The notes beneath the pieces were generated by a model. The model did no database searches. It was not told the origin of the DNA and saw only the letters and a program-made list of their open reading frames with translations. Shown in pieces: positions 1 through 6,472 of a DNA stretch of 15,337 bases. Source of the DNA: an uncultured Steroidobacteraceae bacterium (GTDB lineage Bacteria > Pseudomonadota > Gammaproteobacteria > Steroidobacterales > Steroidobacteraceae); assembly GCA_955652625.1 (NCBI GenBank), contig CATPBM010000305.1:1-15337 (forward strand), read 5' to 3'. The position numbers and the translations under genes are program-made. Numbering within the stretch: position 1 is the stretch's first letter; each line of letters starts with the position of its first letter.

Positions 1-594
1 CGCACCCTCGGCCGCCAGCAGGGCGCACAGGTGGTAGCCCACCGCGCCCACGCCCTGCACCGCGACCGTTACGCCCCTGAGGTCGCTGCGCTGCAGCCTG
101 AATTTCACGGCCGCCTTGATCCCTAAGAACACCCCAAGCGCGGTCTTCGGTCCGGGGTCCCCGCCGGCCTGCCCGGATGCCGCGCCGAGACCAGATACGT
201 AGCGCGTCACGCGCGCCACGTTCGCCATGTCCGCCATGGTCGTGCCGACGTCCTCGGCGGTGAGGTAGCGGCCGCCCAGGGAATCAACGAAGCGGCCGAA
301 GGCCGCGAAGAGCTCCGGGGTCTTCGCCTTGCGCGATTCGCCGATGATCACCGCCTTGCCGCCGCCGAAGGACAGTCCCGCCAGCGCGTTCTTGTAGCTC
401 ATGCCGCGCGACAGGCGCAGCACGTCGGCGACGGCCTCCGCCGCCGTCGCATACGGCCACATGCGGCAGCCCCCCGCGGCCGGGCCGAGCGCCGTGGAAT
501 GCACCGCAATGATGGCGCGCAGCCCCGTGGACGCATCGTGTCCGAAGACCACCAGCTCGTGGCCGTCGAACTCACGCATGTCGAAGATTTCCAT
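1..594 (-). CDS. Leucine dehydrogenase (Glu/Leu/Phe/Val dehydrogenase family), N-terminal 198 residues; runs off left edge
   Basis: Predicted NAD-dependent oxidative deamination of leucine, and usually valine and isoleucine, to branched-chain 2-oxoacids in the cytoplasm. The visible part holds the whole dimerisation/catalytic domain and the start of the Rossmann domain. GGCRMW lies at residues 41-46. The substrate lysine in MSYKNA is K68 and the catalytic lysine in GGGK is K80, both at the positions known from Bacillus leucine dehydrogenase. TAEDVGT contains D115, and the dinucleotide motif GVGAVG is at 181-186. The protein is cut at the window edge, losing about 150-170 residues. The start is the ATG read from 594; an AGAGGG at 612-607 is a possible but distant (12 nt) ribosome site. 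The gene is divergent from an Lrp-type regulator. Valine or phenylalanine dehydrogenase is an alternative, but the motif spacing favours leucine. Confidence 0.93.
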   Translation of the reverse strand, partial: MEIFDMREFDGHELVVFGHDASTGLRAIIAVHSTALGPAAGGCRMWPYATAAEAVADVLRLSRGMSYKNALAGLSFGGGKAVIIGESRKAKTPELFAAFGRFVDSLGGRYLTAEDVGTTMADMANVARVTRYVSGLGAASGQAGGDPGPKTALGVFLGIKAAVKFRLQRSDLRGVTVAVQGVGAVGYHLCALLAAEGA

Positions 595-612
595 AGGACT
601 TTCGGGCCCTCT

Positions 613-629
613 GACCCTGCGTCAGGGTC
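613..629. repeat. Perfect inverted repeat in the leucine dehydrogenase leader
   Basis: The sequence GACCCTG-CGT-CAGGGTC has two perfect 7-bp arms around a 3-nt centre. It lies 19 bp upstream of the leucine dehydrogenase start and directly next to its only purine-rich (AGAGGG) candidate ribosome site. It could be a protein-binding operator or, in RNA, a short stem near the ribosome site. Sequence alone does not decide between these. Confidence 0.5.
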
Positions 630-691
630 GCATAAGGGTAGGGCCTGCGCTTGCACGGCTCGTCACAGAAAGTTGCTTTGAACCCCCGTCC

Positions 692-711
692 GGTGAGATA
701 TCTATCGCACC
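692..711. promoter_or_regulatory. Candidate Lrp/AsnC operator palindrome between the divergent leucine dehydrogenase and Lrp genes
   Basis: GGTGAGATATCTATCGCACC matches its own reverse complement at 16 of 20 positions, giving GGTGnGATAnnTATCnCACC. It sits 25 bp before the Lrp start and 97 bp before the leucine dehydrogenase start, in the shared control region. Lrp/AsnC proteins bind dyad sites and commonly regulate themselves and a divergent neighbour, so autoregulation plus control of the dehydrogenase is the natural reading. A weak promoter-like TTGCTT at 673-678, with AGATAT at 696-701 inside the palindrome (17-bp spacing), would place the site over the regulator's own -10 region. The site is seen; its binder is inferred. 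Confidence 0.5.
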
Positions 712-736
712 GAACCCCCATATCCTGAGACGAACA

Positions 737-1207
737 ATGCACCCTGACCTGGACCGCGGCGATCTGCGCATCCTGGACCTCATCCAGCAGCAGGGCCATC
801 TCTCGGCCGCGGAAGTCGCCGAGCGCCTCGGCATGAGCCCATCCACCTGCTGGCGGCGCGTCAGCCGCCTCGAGGAGCAGGGAGTCATCCGCAAGCGTGT
901 CGCCCTGCTTGACCGCGAGAAGCTCGGGCTCTCCATCATGGTGTTCTCGCACGTGAAGCTCTCAGGTCACGGTCGCGATGCGCTGCTGCGCTTCGAGCAG
1001 GCCGTGCGCACGCACCCTGAAATCCTCGAGTGCTATACGCTCATGGGCGAGACGGACTTCCTGCTGCGCATCGTGTGCCGCGACATCAAGGCCTACGAAG
1101 CCTTTTTCCTCGATCACCTGTCGCGCTTCCCCGGCATGCAGTCGGTCAATTCCTCGATCGCCATGGCGGTCATCAAGGAGACGACGGCGCTCCCTGTGCT
1201 GCCTTGA
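737..1207 (+). CDS. Lrp/AsnC family transcriptional regulator
   Basis: A 156-residue DNA-binding regulator, the normal size for the family. The N-terminal winged helix-turn-helix spans about residues 8-52, with HLSAAEVAERLGMSPSTCWR forming the turn and recognition helix. The C-terminal ligand-binding (RAM) domain spans about 65-150 and contains the conserved G-E-T-D-F-L-L segment. The reading frame is open back to 401, but that extension is antisense to leucine dehydrogenase. ATG 737 gives the standard Lrp N-terminus and has a short TGAGA upstream. It most likely senses an amino acid and controls the divergent dehydrogenase, possibly through the palindrome at 692-711. In dehydrogenase-linked relatives (BkdR, AldR, LdhR types) this arrangement usually means activation by the substrate amino acid. 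Its last 35 bp overlap the convergent MFS gene. Confidence 0.93.
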   Translation: MHPDLDRGDLRILDLIQQQGHLSAAEVAERLGMSPSTCWRRVSRLEEQGVIRKRVALLDREKLGLSIMVFSHVKLSGHGRDALLRFEQAVRTHPEILECYTLMGETDFLLRIVCRDIKAYEAFFLDHLSRFPGMQSVNSSIAMAVIKETTALPVLP

Positions 1208-2483
1208 TTGAGGCGGACGCGGCGAGCGGGCTTTCCGGCACCGCGCCCGAGGGAGCCGGATCCAGTCCAGCGCAAGTCACGATCTGCTGGGTGTTGATGA
1301 AGGGACCCTTTTGAGCGTGAGGGACCGGACTGCGACGGCTCTTGCGCCACAGGTCGTATACGGTCAGCGCCCCGGTGAGTGCAGCGAGGGTCCCAAAGTA
1401 GGCCCGTGGCCCGAAGGCGGCCATCAGGCTTCCGGCCATCACCGGACCTGAGGCCGCGGCCATGCCATTGATCGACAGCAGCGCACTGCTCGCGGCCACC
1501 ATCTGCGCCGGTTCGAGCTTGTCGTTGATGTGCGAGACCGCAAGGGAATAGAGCGTCAGCGCCGCGCCGCTGAAGAGCGCTGTCAGCAGCAGGTACAGCG
1601 CACGCGGCAGCGGGCCGAAGGCCACGATGCCGCCCGCGACGAGCGTCGCGAGCACGCACGCGCCGGCAATCACCGTGCGCCGATCGGCGCGATCGGAGAG
1701 CCTGCCGACGGGGTACTGGGTGAGTACCGCCGCGAGAATGCTGACCGCCATGAATTCGGCCACCCCGTGGGTCCCCGCGCCGCTCAGTCGCGCGTACACC
1801 GGGCCCATGGAAAAGATGATGGAGGAAATCATTCCCGAGGCGGCGACGGCCACCACGGCGAGCGGGGATATGGCGTACAGGTCGCGATAGCGCACTGGCT
1901 GCGGCAGCATGGCGGGATCGGGTGTGGGCTGCGCGGAAGCCACGATCGGCACCATCGCGAGCGATATGAGTGCCGAGACCAGCATGAAGGGGGCTGCGGT
2001 CTGCGGGCTCGACAGCAGCAGGAGAAACTGCGCCGCGCCCAGCCCGACGTACAGCACCAGCATGTACACCGCCAGGAGGCGCCCGCGATTGGAGCGGCTG
2101 GCGCGATGATTCAGCCAGCTCTCGGCTACGACGTAGATACCCGCGAAACACATCCCCGAGACCAGACGCATGGCGGCCCAGGGCAAGGGGTGCACCCAGG
2201 AGGCGTGCACCAGGACCGCAACGGATGCGAGCGCTGCGAGCGCTGCAAAGGCCCGCACGTGCCCGACCTGCAGCAGCAGGCGCGGCGCAATCGTGGTGCC
2301 TACGAGAAATCCCACGTAGTAGCAGGACATGACGAGCCCTGTGACCGGGGTGGGGAAACCCTCCACGGTAGCGCGCAGCCCCAGCAGCGTGGCCTGCAGG
2401 CCCGAGCCGAGCATCAGGATCCCCATGCCGAGCAGCAGCGGCCAGGTGGTGAGGATCGGGTTGCGAGGCGGGTCCACGGCCAT
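1173..2483 (-). CDS. MFS transporter (YcaD/DHA-like), 12 predicted membrane segments
   Basis: A 436-residue inner-membrane carrier of the major facilitator superfamily. Hydrophobic segments are spread through residues 13-390, consistent with twelve helices in two halves. VGRLSDRADRRTVI near residues 263-276 is the typical MFS loop motif (G-R-x-x-D-R-x-x-R-R) between helices of the second half, and the first half has a comparable ASRSNRGRLLAVY loop. The arrangement resembles YcaD-like carriers, whose substrates are unknown. A hydrophilic tail of about 55 residues follows the last helix. The ATG at 2483 shares one base with the rsmG stop (TGATG), so translation is probably coupled to rsmG. The 3' end overlaps the convergent Lrp gene by 35 bp, so the last 11 codons and the stop are read on both strands. 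The substrate cannot be inferred. Confidence 0.9.
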   Translation of the reverse strand: MAVDPPRNPILTTWPLLLGMGILMLGSGLQATLLGLRATVEGFPTPVTGLVMSCYYVGFLVGTTIAPRLLLQVGHVRAFAALAALASVAVLVHASWVHPLPWAAMRLVSGMCFAGIYVVAESWLNHRASRSNRGRLLAVYMLVLYVGLGAAQFLLLLSSPQTAAPFMLVSALISLAMVPIVASAQPTPDPAMLPQPVRYRDLYAISPLAVVAVAASGMISSIIFSMGPVYARLSGAGTHGVAEFMAVSILAAVLTQYPVGRLSDRADRRTVIAGACVLATLVAGGIVAFGPLPRALYLLLTALFSGAALTLYSLAVSHINDKLEPAQMVAASSALLSINGMAAASGPVMAGSLMAAFGPRAYFGTLAALTGALTVYDLWRKSRRSPVPHAQKGPFINTQQIVTCAGLDPAPSGAVPESPLAASASIKAAQGAPSSP

Positions 2484-3124
2484 CAGCCCGGCGCCAGCGC
2501 GATGACGCAGCGCGCGGCATCAAGTCCCGGGATCGTGAGCTCGCGTGAGCCGAGCACGCGCCACGGGCCAGGCAGGGCCGCGATCTCATCCGCCGGCCAT
2601 TTGCCCTTCATCGCGAGCACCCGGCTCGCGGGGCCGCACAGCGAGGCCACCCTGGCCAGCATCTGCGGGAGCGGCGCGAACGCGCGCGCCACCACGGTAT
2701 CGAACGGCGTATCGGCCTTGAGCGCCTCGACCCGCGCATGCACCGCCGTCACGTTGCCAAGGCCGAGCAGCTGCACGGCGTGGCAGACGAAGCGCAGCTT
2801 CTTGGCGGTCGAGTCGATGAGGGTGAAGTGGCGCTGCGGATTGCACACCGCCAGCGGCAGGCCGGGGAACCCCGCCCCGGTGCCGGCGTCCGCGATGCGC
2901 GTGCCCACAAGATCGGGACTCACGCTGAGGCTGTCGAGCAGATGGTGCGTGACCATGGCCTCAGGATCCCTGATCGCCGTCAGGTTGTAAGAGCGGTTCC
3001 AGCGCGTGAGCTCCTCGAGAAGGGCGAGCAGGCGCGCGGCGTCGCCCTCGGTGAGGCTGACCCCCAGGGTTGCCGAGTCCCCCATCAGACGCTCGACCGT
3101 GCTCAATGCAGCTCCTCGCGCCAT
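2483..3124 (-). CDS. rsmG: 16S rRNA (guanine-N7)-methyltransferase RsmG (GidB)
   Basis: Methylates N7 of G527 in 16S rRNA (E. coli numbering) using S-adenosylmethionine; loss in other bacteria gives low-level streptomycin resistance. The protein has 213 residues, the usual length. Family signatures are clear: W-N-x-x-Y-N-L-T-A-I-R-D-P-E at about 42-55, HHLLDSL at 60-66, the SAM loop ADAGTGAGFPGLPLAV at 78-93, the acidic residue in LIDS (D104), and the late VVARAFAPL at 144-152. Start chosen at ATG 3124, which gives a normal N-terminus. In most bacteria rsmG follows mnmG and precedes parA/parB. Here it stands alone, divergent from a response regulator by 31 bp and coupled to an MFS transporter, so it must have its own promoter. 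Confidence 0.96.
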   Translation of the reverse strand: MARGAALSTVERLMGDSATLGVSLTEGDAARLLALLEELTRWNRSYNLTAIRDPEAMVTHHLLDSLSVSPDLVGTRIADAGTGAGFPGLPLAVCNPQRHFTLIDSTAKKLRFVCHAVQLLGLGNVTAVHARVEALKADTPFDTVVARAFAPLPQMLARVASLCGPASRVLAMKGKWPADEIAALPGPWRVLGSRELTIPGLDAARCVIALAPG

Positions 3125-3138
3125 CGCGCGCGCGATTG

Positions 3139-3146
3139 ATCATACT
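3139..3146. promoter_or_regulatory. Overlapping divergent -10-like elements between rsmG and the response regulator
   Basis: The 31-bp gap 3125-3155 must supply both genes. On the minus strand TATGAT (3144-3139) matches the sigma-70 -10 consensus at five of six bases, about 15 nt from the rsmG ATG. On the plus strand CATACT (3141-3146) matches four of six, 9 nt before the GTG of the response regulator. The two overlap by four bases, so only one direction could be occupied at a time. No good -35 is visible for either, so this is a tentative call. Confidence 0.3.
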
Positions 3147-3155
3147 TTGCATGTT

Positions 3156-3818
3156 GTGAGGCTGCTGCTGGTAGAAGACGACACCATGATCGGCGAGGCC
3201 ATCCGCGCCGGATTGAAGCGCGAGGGCTTCACCGTCGACTGGGTGCATGACGCCGGCGCTGCGGCACAGGTGCTGCGCACCGAGCCATTCTCGCTGATGT
3301 TGCTGGACCTGGGGCTCCCGGGTGGCGACGGCCTCGCATTCCTCAAGACCCTGCGGCAGCGCGGCGAGGAACTGCCGGTGCTCATCATCACCGCGCGCGA
3401 CGCCGTCTCCGACCGGGTGTCCGGTCTCGACGCCGGCGCCGACGACTATCTCATCAAGCCGTTCGATCTGGACGAGCTCGCGGCCCGCATCCGCGCGCTG
3501 CTGCGCCGCAAGTCCGGCCGGCCGGCACCGGTGATCACGCACCTGAGTGTGGTGCTCGATCCGGCGGCGCATCGCGTTAGCCGGGACGGCACGGAGGTCG
3601 CGCTGTCGCCGCGGGAGTTTGCGCTGCTGCAGCTGCTGATGGAACGGCCGGGCACCATCCTGTCGCGCGCGCAGATCGAGGAGCGCCTGTACGGCTTCGG
3701 CGAGGAAGTGGAGAGCAACGCGGTGGAGGTGCACATCCACGGGCTGCGCAGGAAGCTCGGCGCGCAGTTCATTCTCAACGTGCGCGGCGTCGGCTACCGC
3801 GTGCGTCCGGCCCCATGA
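3156..3818 (+). CDS. OmpR/PhoB-family response regulator (QseB/PmrA-like)
   Basis: A 220-residue two-component response regulator. The receiver domain (1-115) carries the acidic pair D8/D9, phospho-acceptor D51 in LLDLGLPG, switch threonine T79 and lysine K101 in KPF. The C-terminal winged-helix DNA-binding domain (about 125-217) has the typical LSPREFALLQLLM, the SNAVEVHIHGLRRKLG recognition region and the final GVGYRV wing. The start is GTG 3156, which gives the family-standard V/M-RLLLVEDD. The upstream open frame back to 3006 is antisense to rsmG. No ribosome site precedes the GTG and a -10-like CATACT lies only 9 nt away, so the message may be nearly leaderless. It overlaps the kinase gene by 4 nt (ATGA) and is its partner. 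Target genes are unknown. Confidence 0.95.
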   Translation: MRLLLVEDDTMIGEAIRAGLKREGFTVDWVHDAGAAAQVLRTEPFSLMLLDLGLPGGDGLAFLKTLRQRGEELPVLIITARDAVSDRVSGLDAGADDYLIKPFDLDELAARIRALLRRKSGRPAPVITHLSVVLDPAAHRVSRDGTEVALSPREFALLQLLMERPGTILSRAQIEERLYGFGEEVESNAVEVHIHGLRRKLGAQFILNVRGVGYRVRPAP

Positions 3819-5137
3819 GCTCGCTGCGCGCGCGCCTGCTCGCCTCGCTCCTCGCCGGTGTGGTGCTGATCGGCGCCGTGGGCGGCTGGATCGTCTATCG
3901 CAACGCGCTCGCCGAAGCGGACGCCTTCTTCGATTACCACCTGCGTGAGACCGCCCTCATCCTGCGTGACCAGCCGGTCGAGTACCTGCTCGCGCCGCAG
4001 TTTGCCCCTGCCGACGCTTCCTACGACTTCGTGGTACAGGTCTGGTCGCTCGATGGCGTGCGCGTGTACCTGTCGCGGCCGCACGCGGTGCTGCCGCAGA
4101 TCACCACGCTCGGGTTCGCCACCGTCAGCACCCGCGAGGGGCGCTGGCGCGTGTTCGGCGTGCAGGCCGTAACCCGGGTAATCCAGGTGGCCCAGCCGAT
4201 GAGCGTGCGCGAGCAGCGCGCCGCGGAGCTCGCGCTAGAGACGCTCAAGCCCTTTGCGCTGCTGCTGCCGGGGCTCGCGCTGCTCATCTGGTTCGCGGTC
4301 GGGCACGCCCTCCAGCCCCTGCAGGAGCTCACCACGCTGGTGAAGGCGCGCCGTGTCAACGCTCTTGATCCGCTCCCCGACGCGCCGCTGCCGGATGAGG
4401 TGCAGCCGCTCGTCAACGCGCTCAACGAGCTGCTCGCGCGCCTGCGCACGGCCCTCGGCCGCGAGCGTGCCTTCGTGGCGGACGCGGCGCACGAGCTGCG
4501 CACCCCGCTGACGGCGCTGCACCTGCAAATGGGAATGCTGGCGCGCGCCAGCAGCGAGGCTGAGCGCGCGGCGGCCATGGACACGCTGGCGGCGGGCGTG
4601 CAGCGGGCCATTCGCCTGGTGGAACAGATGCTGGCGCTCGCCCGCGAGGAGCCGCGCGCGGACGCCGAGCGCGTGCCGGTGCGCCTCGATGACCTGGCGC
4701 GCGAGGTCGTCGCCGAGCTCGTGCCGCTCGCCGATGCCGGTAACATCGATCTGGGGGTAGCGGCCGCGCAACCGGCGAGCGTGCGTGGCGATGCGGACGC
4801 GCTGCGTACGCAGTTGCGCAACCTCGTCGACAACGCCGTGCGTTACACGCCGGCGGGCGGGCGGGTCGACGTGAGCGTGCAGCCCGCCCCCGCGGCGGCG
4901 GGTGCGCGGCTCGTCGTCAGCGACGATGGTCCGGGCATCCGGCCCGAGGAACGCGCGCGGGTGTTCGATCGCTTCTATCGGCGCGCCGGCACCGTGCCGC
5001 CGGGCAGCGGGCTGGGACTTGCGATCGTCAAGGCCATCGCCGATGCGCACGGCGCCACAGTGCAGCTCAGCGACGGACCTGCGGGCAAGGGACTCACGGT
5101 GACGGTGTCGTTCCCGCCGGAGGCGGCGCCGACATGA
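3815..5137 (+). CDS. Two-component sensor histidine kinase (QseC/TctE-like)
   Basis: A 440-residue inner-membrane kinase that should phosphorylate the preceding regulator. Membrane helices at about 9-28 and 147-164 enclose a periplasmic sensor region of about 118 residues that resembles the two-component sensor N-terminal domain of QseC/TctE kinases. A short HAMP-like linker follows to about 213. The H-box AHELRTPLTALH has phospho-acceptor H226. The N-box NLVDNAVRYTP is at 336-346, G1 DDGPGI at 370-375, the F-box-like FDRFYRR at 384-390, and G2 GSGLGLAIV at 397-405. All catalytic motifs are intact. ATG 3815 overlaps the regulator stop by 4 nt, and its own stop overlaps the next transporter start by 4 nt. 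The signal sensed is unknown; a tight link to a transporter suggests a nutrient or envelope ligand. Confidence 0.95.
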   Translation: MSSLRARLLASLLAGVVLIGAVGGWIVYRNALAEADAFFDYHLRETALILRDQPVEYLLAPQFAPADASYDFVVQVWSLDGVRVYLSRPHAVLPQITTLGFATVSTREGRWRVFGVQAVTRVIQVAQPMSVREQRAAELALETLKPFALLLPGLALLIWFAVGHALQPLQELTTLVKARRVNALDPLPDAPLPDEVQPLVNALNELLARLRTALGRERAFVADAAHELRTPLTALHLQMGMLARASSEAERAAAMDTLAAGVQRAIRLVEQMLALAREEPRADAERVPVRLDDLAREVVAELVPLADAGNIDLGVAAAQPASVRGDADALRTQLRNLVDNAVRYTPAGGRVDVSVQPAPAAAGARLVVSDDGPGIRPEERARVFDRFYRRAGTVPPGSGLGLAIVKAIADAHGATVQLSDGPAGKGLTVTVSFPPEAAPT

Positions 5138-6357
5138 CCCGGCGCGCTCCGCCGCTCGCGTTCCTCTTTCTGCACACCTGCACAGCGTGGCCTCTCGGGG
5201 TCGTGGCGCTCGCCATGGGCAGCGGCCTGGTAAGGGCTGGAGTGCCCGTTCACCAGGTCGCGACCGTCATTGCCGCTTCCTCGCTCCCTTTCTCGTTCGA
5301 ATTCGTTTGGGCACCGATGGTCGACGCGTCGTTCACCAGCCGGCGCTGGTACATCGGCGGCGCGACGGTGATGTGCGCCTGCCTGGCCGCTTTGCTGGTG
5401 GCGCCATGGAACTACTAATCGGTGCCGCTCCTGCGGGTGCTGGCGTTCTGTTCTTCTTCGGGAGCGGCCCTGGCGGCCGTTGCAATCAAGGGACTCATGG
5501 CCTATGACGTGCCTGCCGCCAGGCTCGGCGTCGCCAGCGGCTTCTACACCGCCGGCGGCATCCGGGGCAAAACCGGGGCAGCCGCCGCAACGATCTGGCT
5601 GCTGGCGCACCTCTCCAGCCGGCCGCTGGTGGCCGCGCTCAGTACCGGTGCAGCGGCACTGGCAGCGATGGCAATCCTTCTTGCATCGTCGGGACCAGCC
5701 GTGTCGCCGCGCGAGCTTCCAGCGAGGCTGCGCGCGGCAATGACGGATCTGTGGAATTTCCTTCGCACCCGTAACGGCGCGCTGATCGCGGTCCTGTGCG
5801 TCGTGCCCTTCGGTGCAGGAACCGAATCGGGCCTGATCGGCGCTATTGCACGGGAATGGTCCATCACTGCCGAGCAGCTCGCGGCGTGGATTACGCTCAG
5901 CGCGATCGCGAGCATCGCGGGCGCGGTTTTCTCCGGCTGGCTCTCGACCCGCATGGGTCCCTGGAAGGCCTACATCCTGGAGGGCTGGGTGATGATCGCG
6001 GCGGTGCTGGGGCTGGCGCTGGCGCCCCGCACGCCCCTGCCTTTCTTTGCGTTGGAGTTGCTGTACCGGGGCCTTGCGAGCGCCTGCTACGCCGCCCTGC
6101 TGGCCATCGTAATGACCGCGATCGGCAAGGGGGCGGCCTCCACGAAGGCTGCGGCCATGTGGTCCCTGACCAATTTCGCGTTCGCCTATCCCACACTGAT
6201 TGAGGGCGCGGTGCACGATCGCGCGGGGACCACTGCCATGTTGCTGACAGATGCGGGACTTGCATTGCTCGGCTTCGCCGTGCTCATGGTTGCCGCCCGG
6301 CTGCTCAAGCTCGGCTTTAAGTCGCCTGTGGCCGCGCCAGCGACGAGCAGCGCCTGA
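5134..6357 (+). pseudogene. MFS transporter (AmpG/PAT-like) interrupted by one in-frame TAA
   Basis: A 407-codon reading frame for a major-facilitator carrier, broken by a single TAA at codon 95 (5416-5418). Codons 1-94 (5134-5418) and the rest (5422-6357 if translation restarts at GTG 5422) are in the same frame, and no other stop occurs. The joined product has normal MFS length. The N-terminal part contains W-A-P-M-V-D followed by SRRWYIGG, resembling AmpG and PAT-type carriers. The stop falls around the end of the third helix, leaving 9 or so helices in the second part. The first ATG overlaps the kinase stop by 4 nt, so the gene belongs to the two-component operon. Possible explanations are a recent nonsense mutation, a sequencing error, or restart at GTG 5422, one codon past the stop. 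The substrate is unknown. Confidence 0.75.
5416..5418 (+). other. In-frame TAA interrupting the MFS frame
   Basis: The codons around it read Trp-Asn-Tyr-stop-Ser-Val-Pro-Leu, and MFS-like hydrophobic sequence continues in the same frame for over 300 codons. One base change (for example CAA to TAA) would explain it. The next base is T, giving TAAT, so efficient termination is expected rather than read-through. Confidence 0.85.
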
Positions 6358-6380
6358 ACCGCCGCTAAAAGCGCACGCTT

Positions 6381-6410
6381 CGCCGGCAAAGGCCACGCCT
6401 TTTGCCGGCG
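6381..6410. terminator. Strong hairpin between convergent genes (possible bidirectional terminator)
   Basis: CGCCGGCAAA (6381-6390) and TTTGCCGGCG (6401-6410) form a perfect 10-bp stem around a 10-nt loop, which can add a GG/CC pair. It lies 23 bp after the MFS stop. No T-run follows on the plus strand; on the minus strand a TTTT occurs about 11 nt beyond the stem. It is therefore not a textbook intrinsic terminator, but its place between convergent genes suggests termination or 3'-end protection. Confidence 0.5.
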
Positions 6411-6430
6411 GGTTCGAGTCAGCTGATGGG

Positions 6431-6468
6431 TTGGCCCGCCGAAAGGGCCGCAGGCCCCTTTCGGCCAA
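6431..6468. terminator. Second hairpin, directly after the S9 peptidase stop
   Basis: CCGAAAGGG (6439-6447) pairs perfectly with CCCTTTCGG (6456-6464). Extra outer pairs are TTGG (6431-6434) with CCAA (6465-6468) across a 4-nt bulge, and inner CC/GG pairs. On the minus strand the stem begins 4 nt after the peptidase stop codon. There is no U-tract on either side. Together with the hairpin at 6381-6410 it fills the 115-bp gap 6358-6472, in which I see no gene. Confidence 0.45.
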
Positions 6469-6472
6469 TCAA

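Noticed and set aside
401-736. N-terminal extension of the Lrp gene back to 401
   Set aside because: It lies antisense to leucine dehydrogenase and over the control region; ATG 737 gives the normal Lrp length.
1530-2990. Open frame of 486 codons on the plus strand, antisense to the MFS transporter and rsmG
   Set aside because: Arg/Gln/His-rich composition typical of a GC-rich shadow frame; it covers two genes with clear family motifs on the other strand.
3006-3155. N-terminal extension of the response regulator back to 3006
   Set aside because: It is antisense to the rsmG start; the receiver domain begins exactly at GTG 3156.
5416-5418. Programmed recoding of the MFS stop codon
   Set aside because: TAA followed by T is a strong stop, no selenocysteine or pyrrolysine codon is involved, and no slippery site or obvious downstream structure is seen.
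4975-6468. Open frame of 497 codons on the minus strand across the kinase end and the broken MFS gene
   Set aside because: No recognisable domain, composition rich in Arg, Gly and Gln, and it mirrors the real coding frame. It is a by-product of codon bias, although it spans the interrupted gene.
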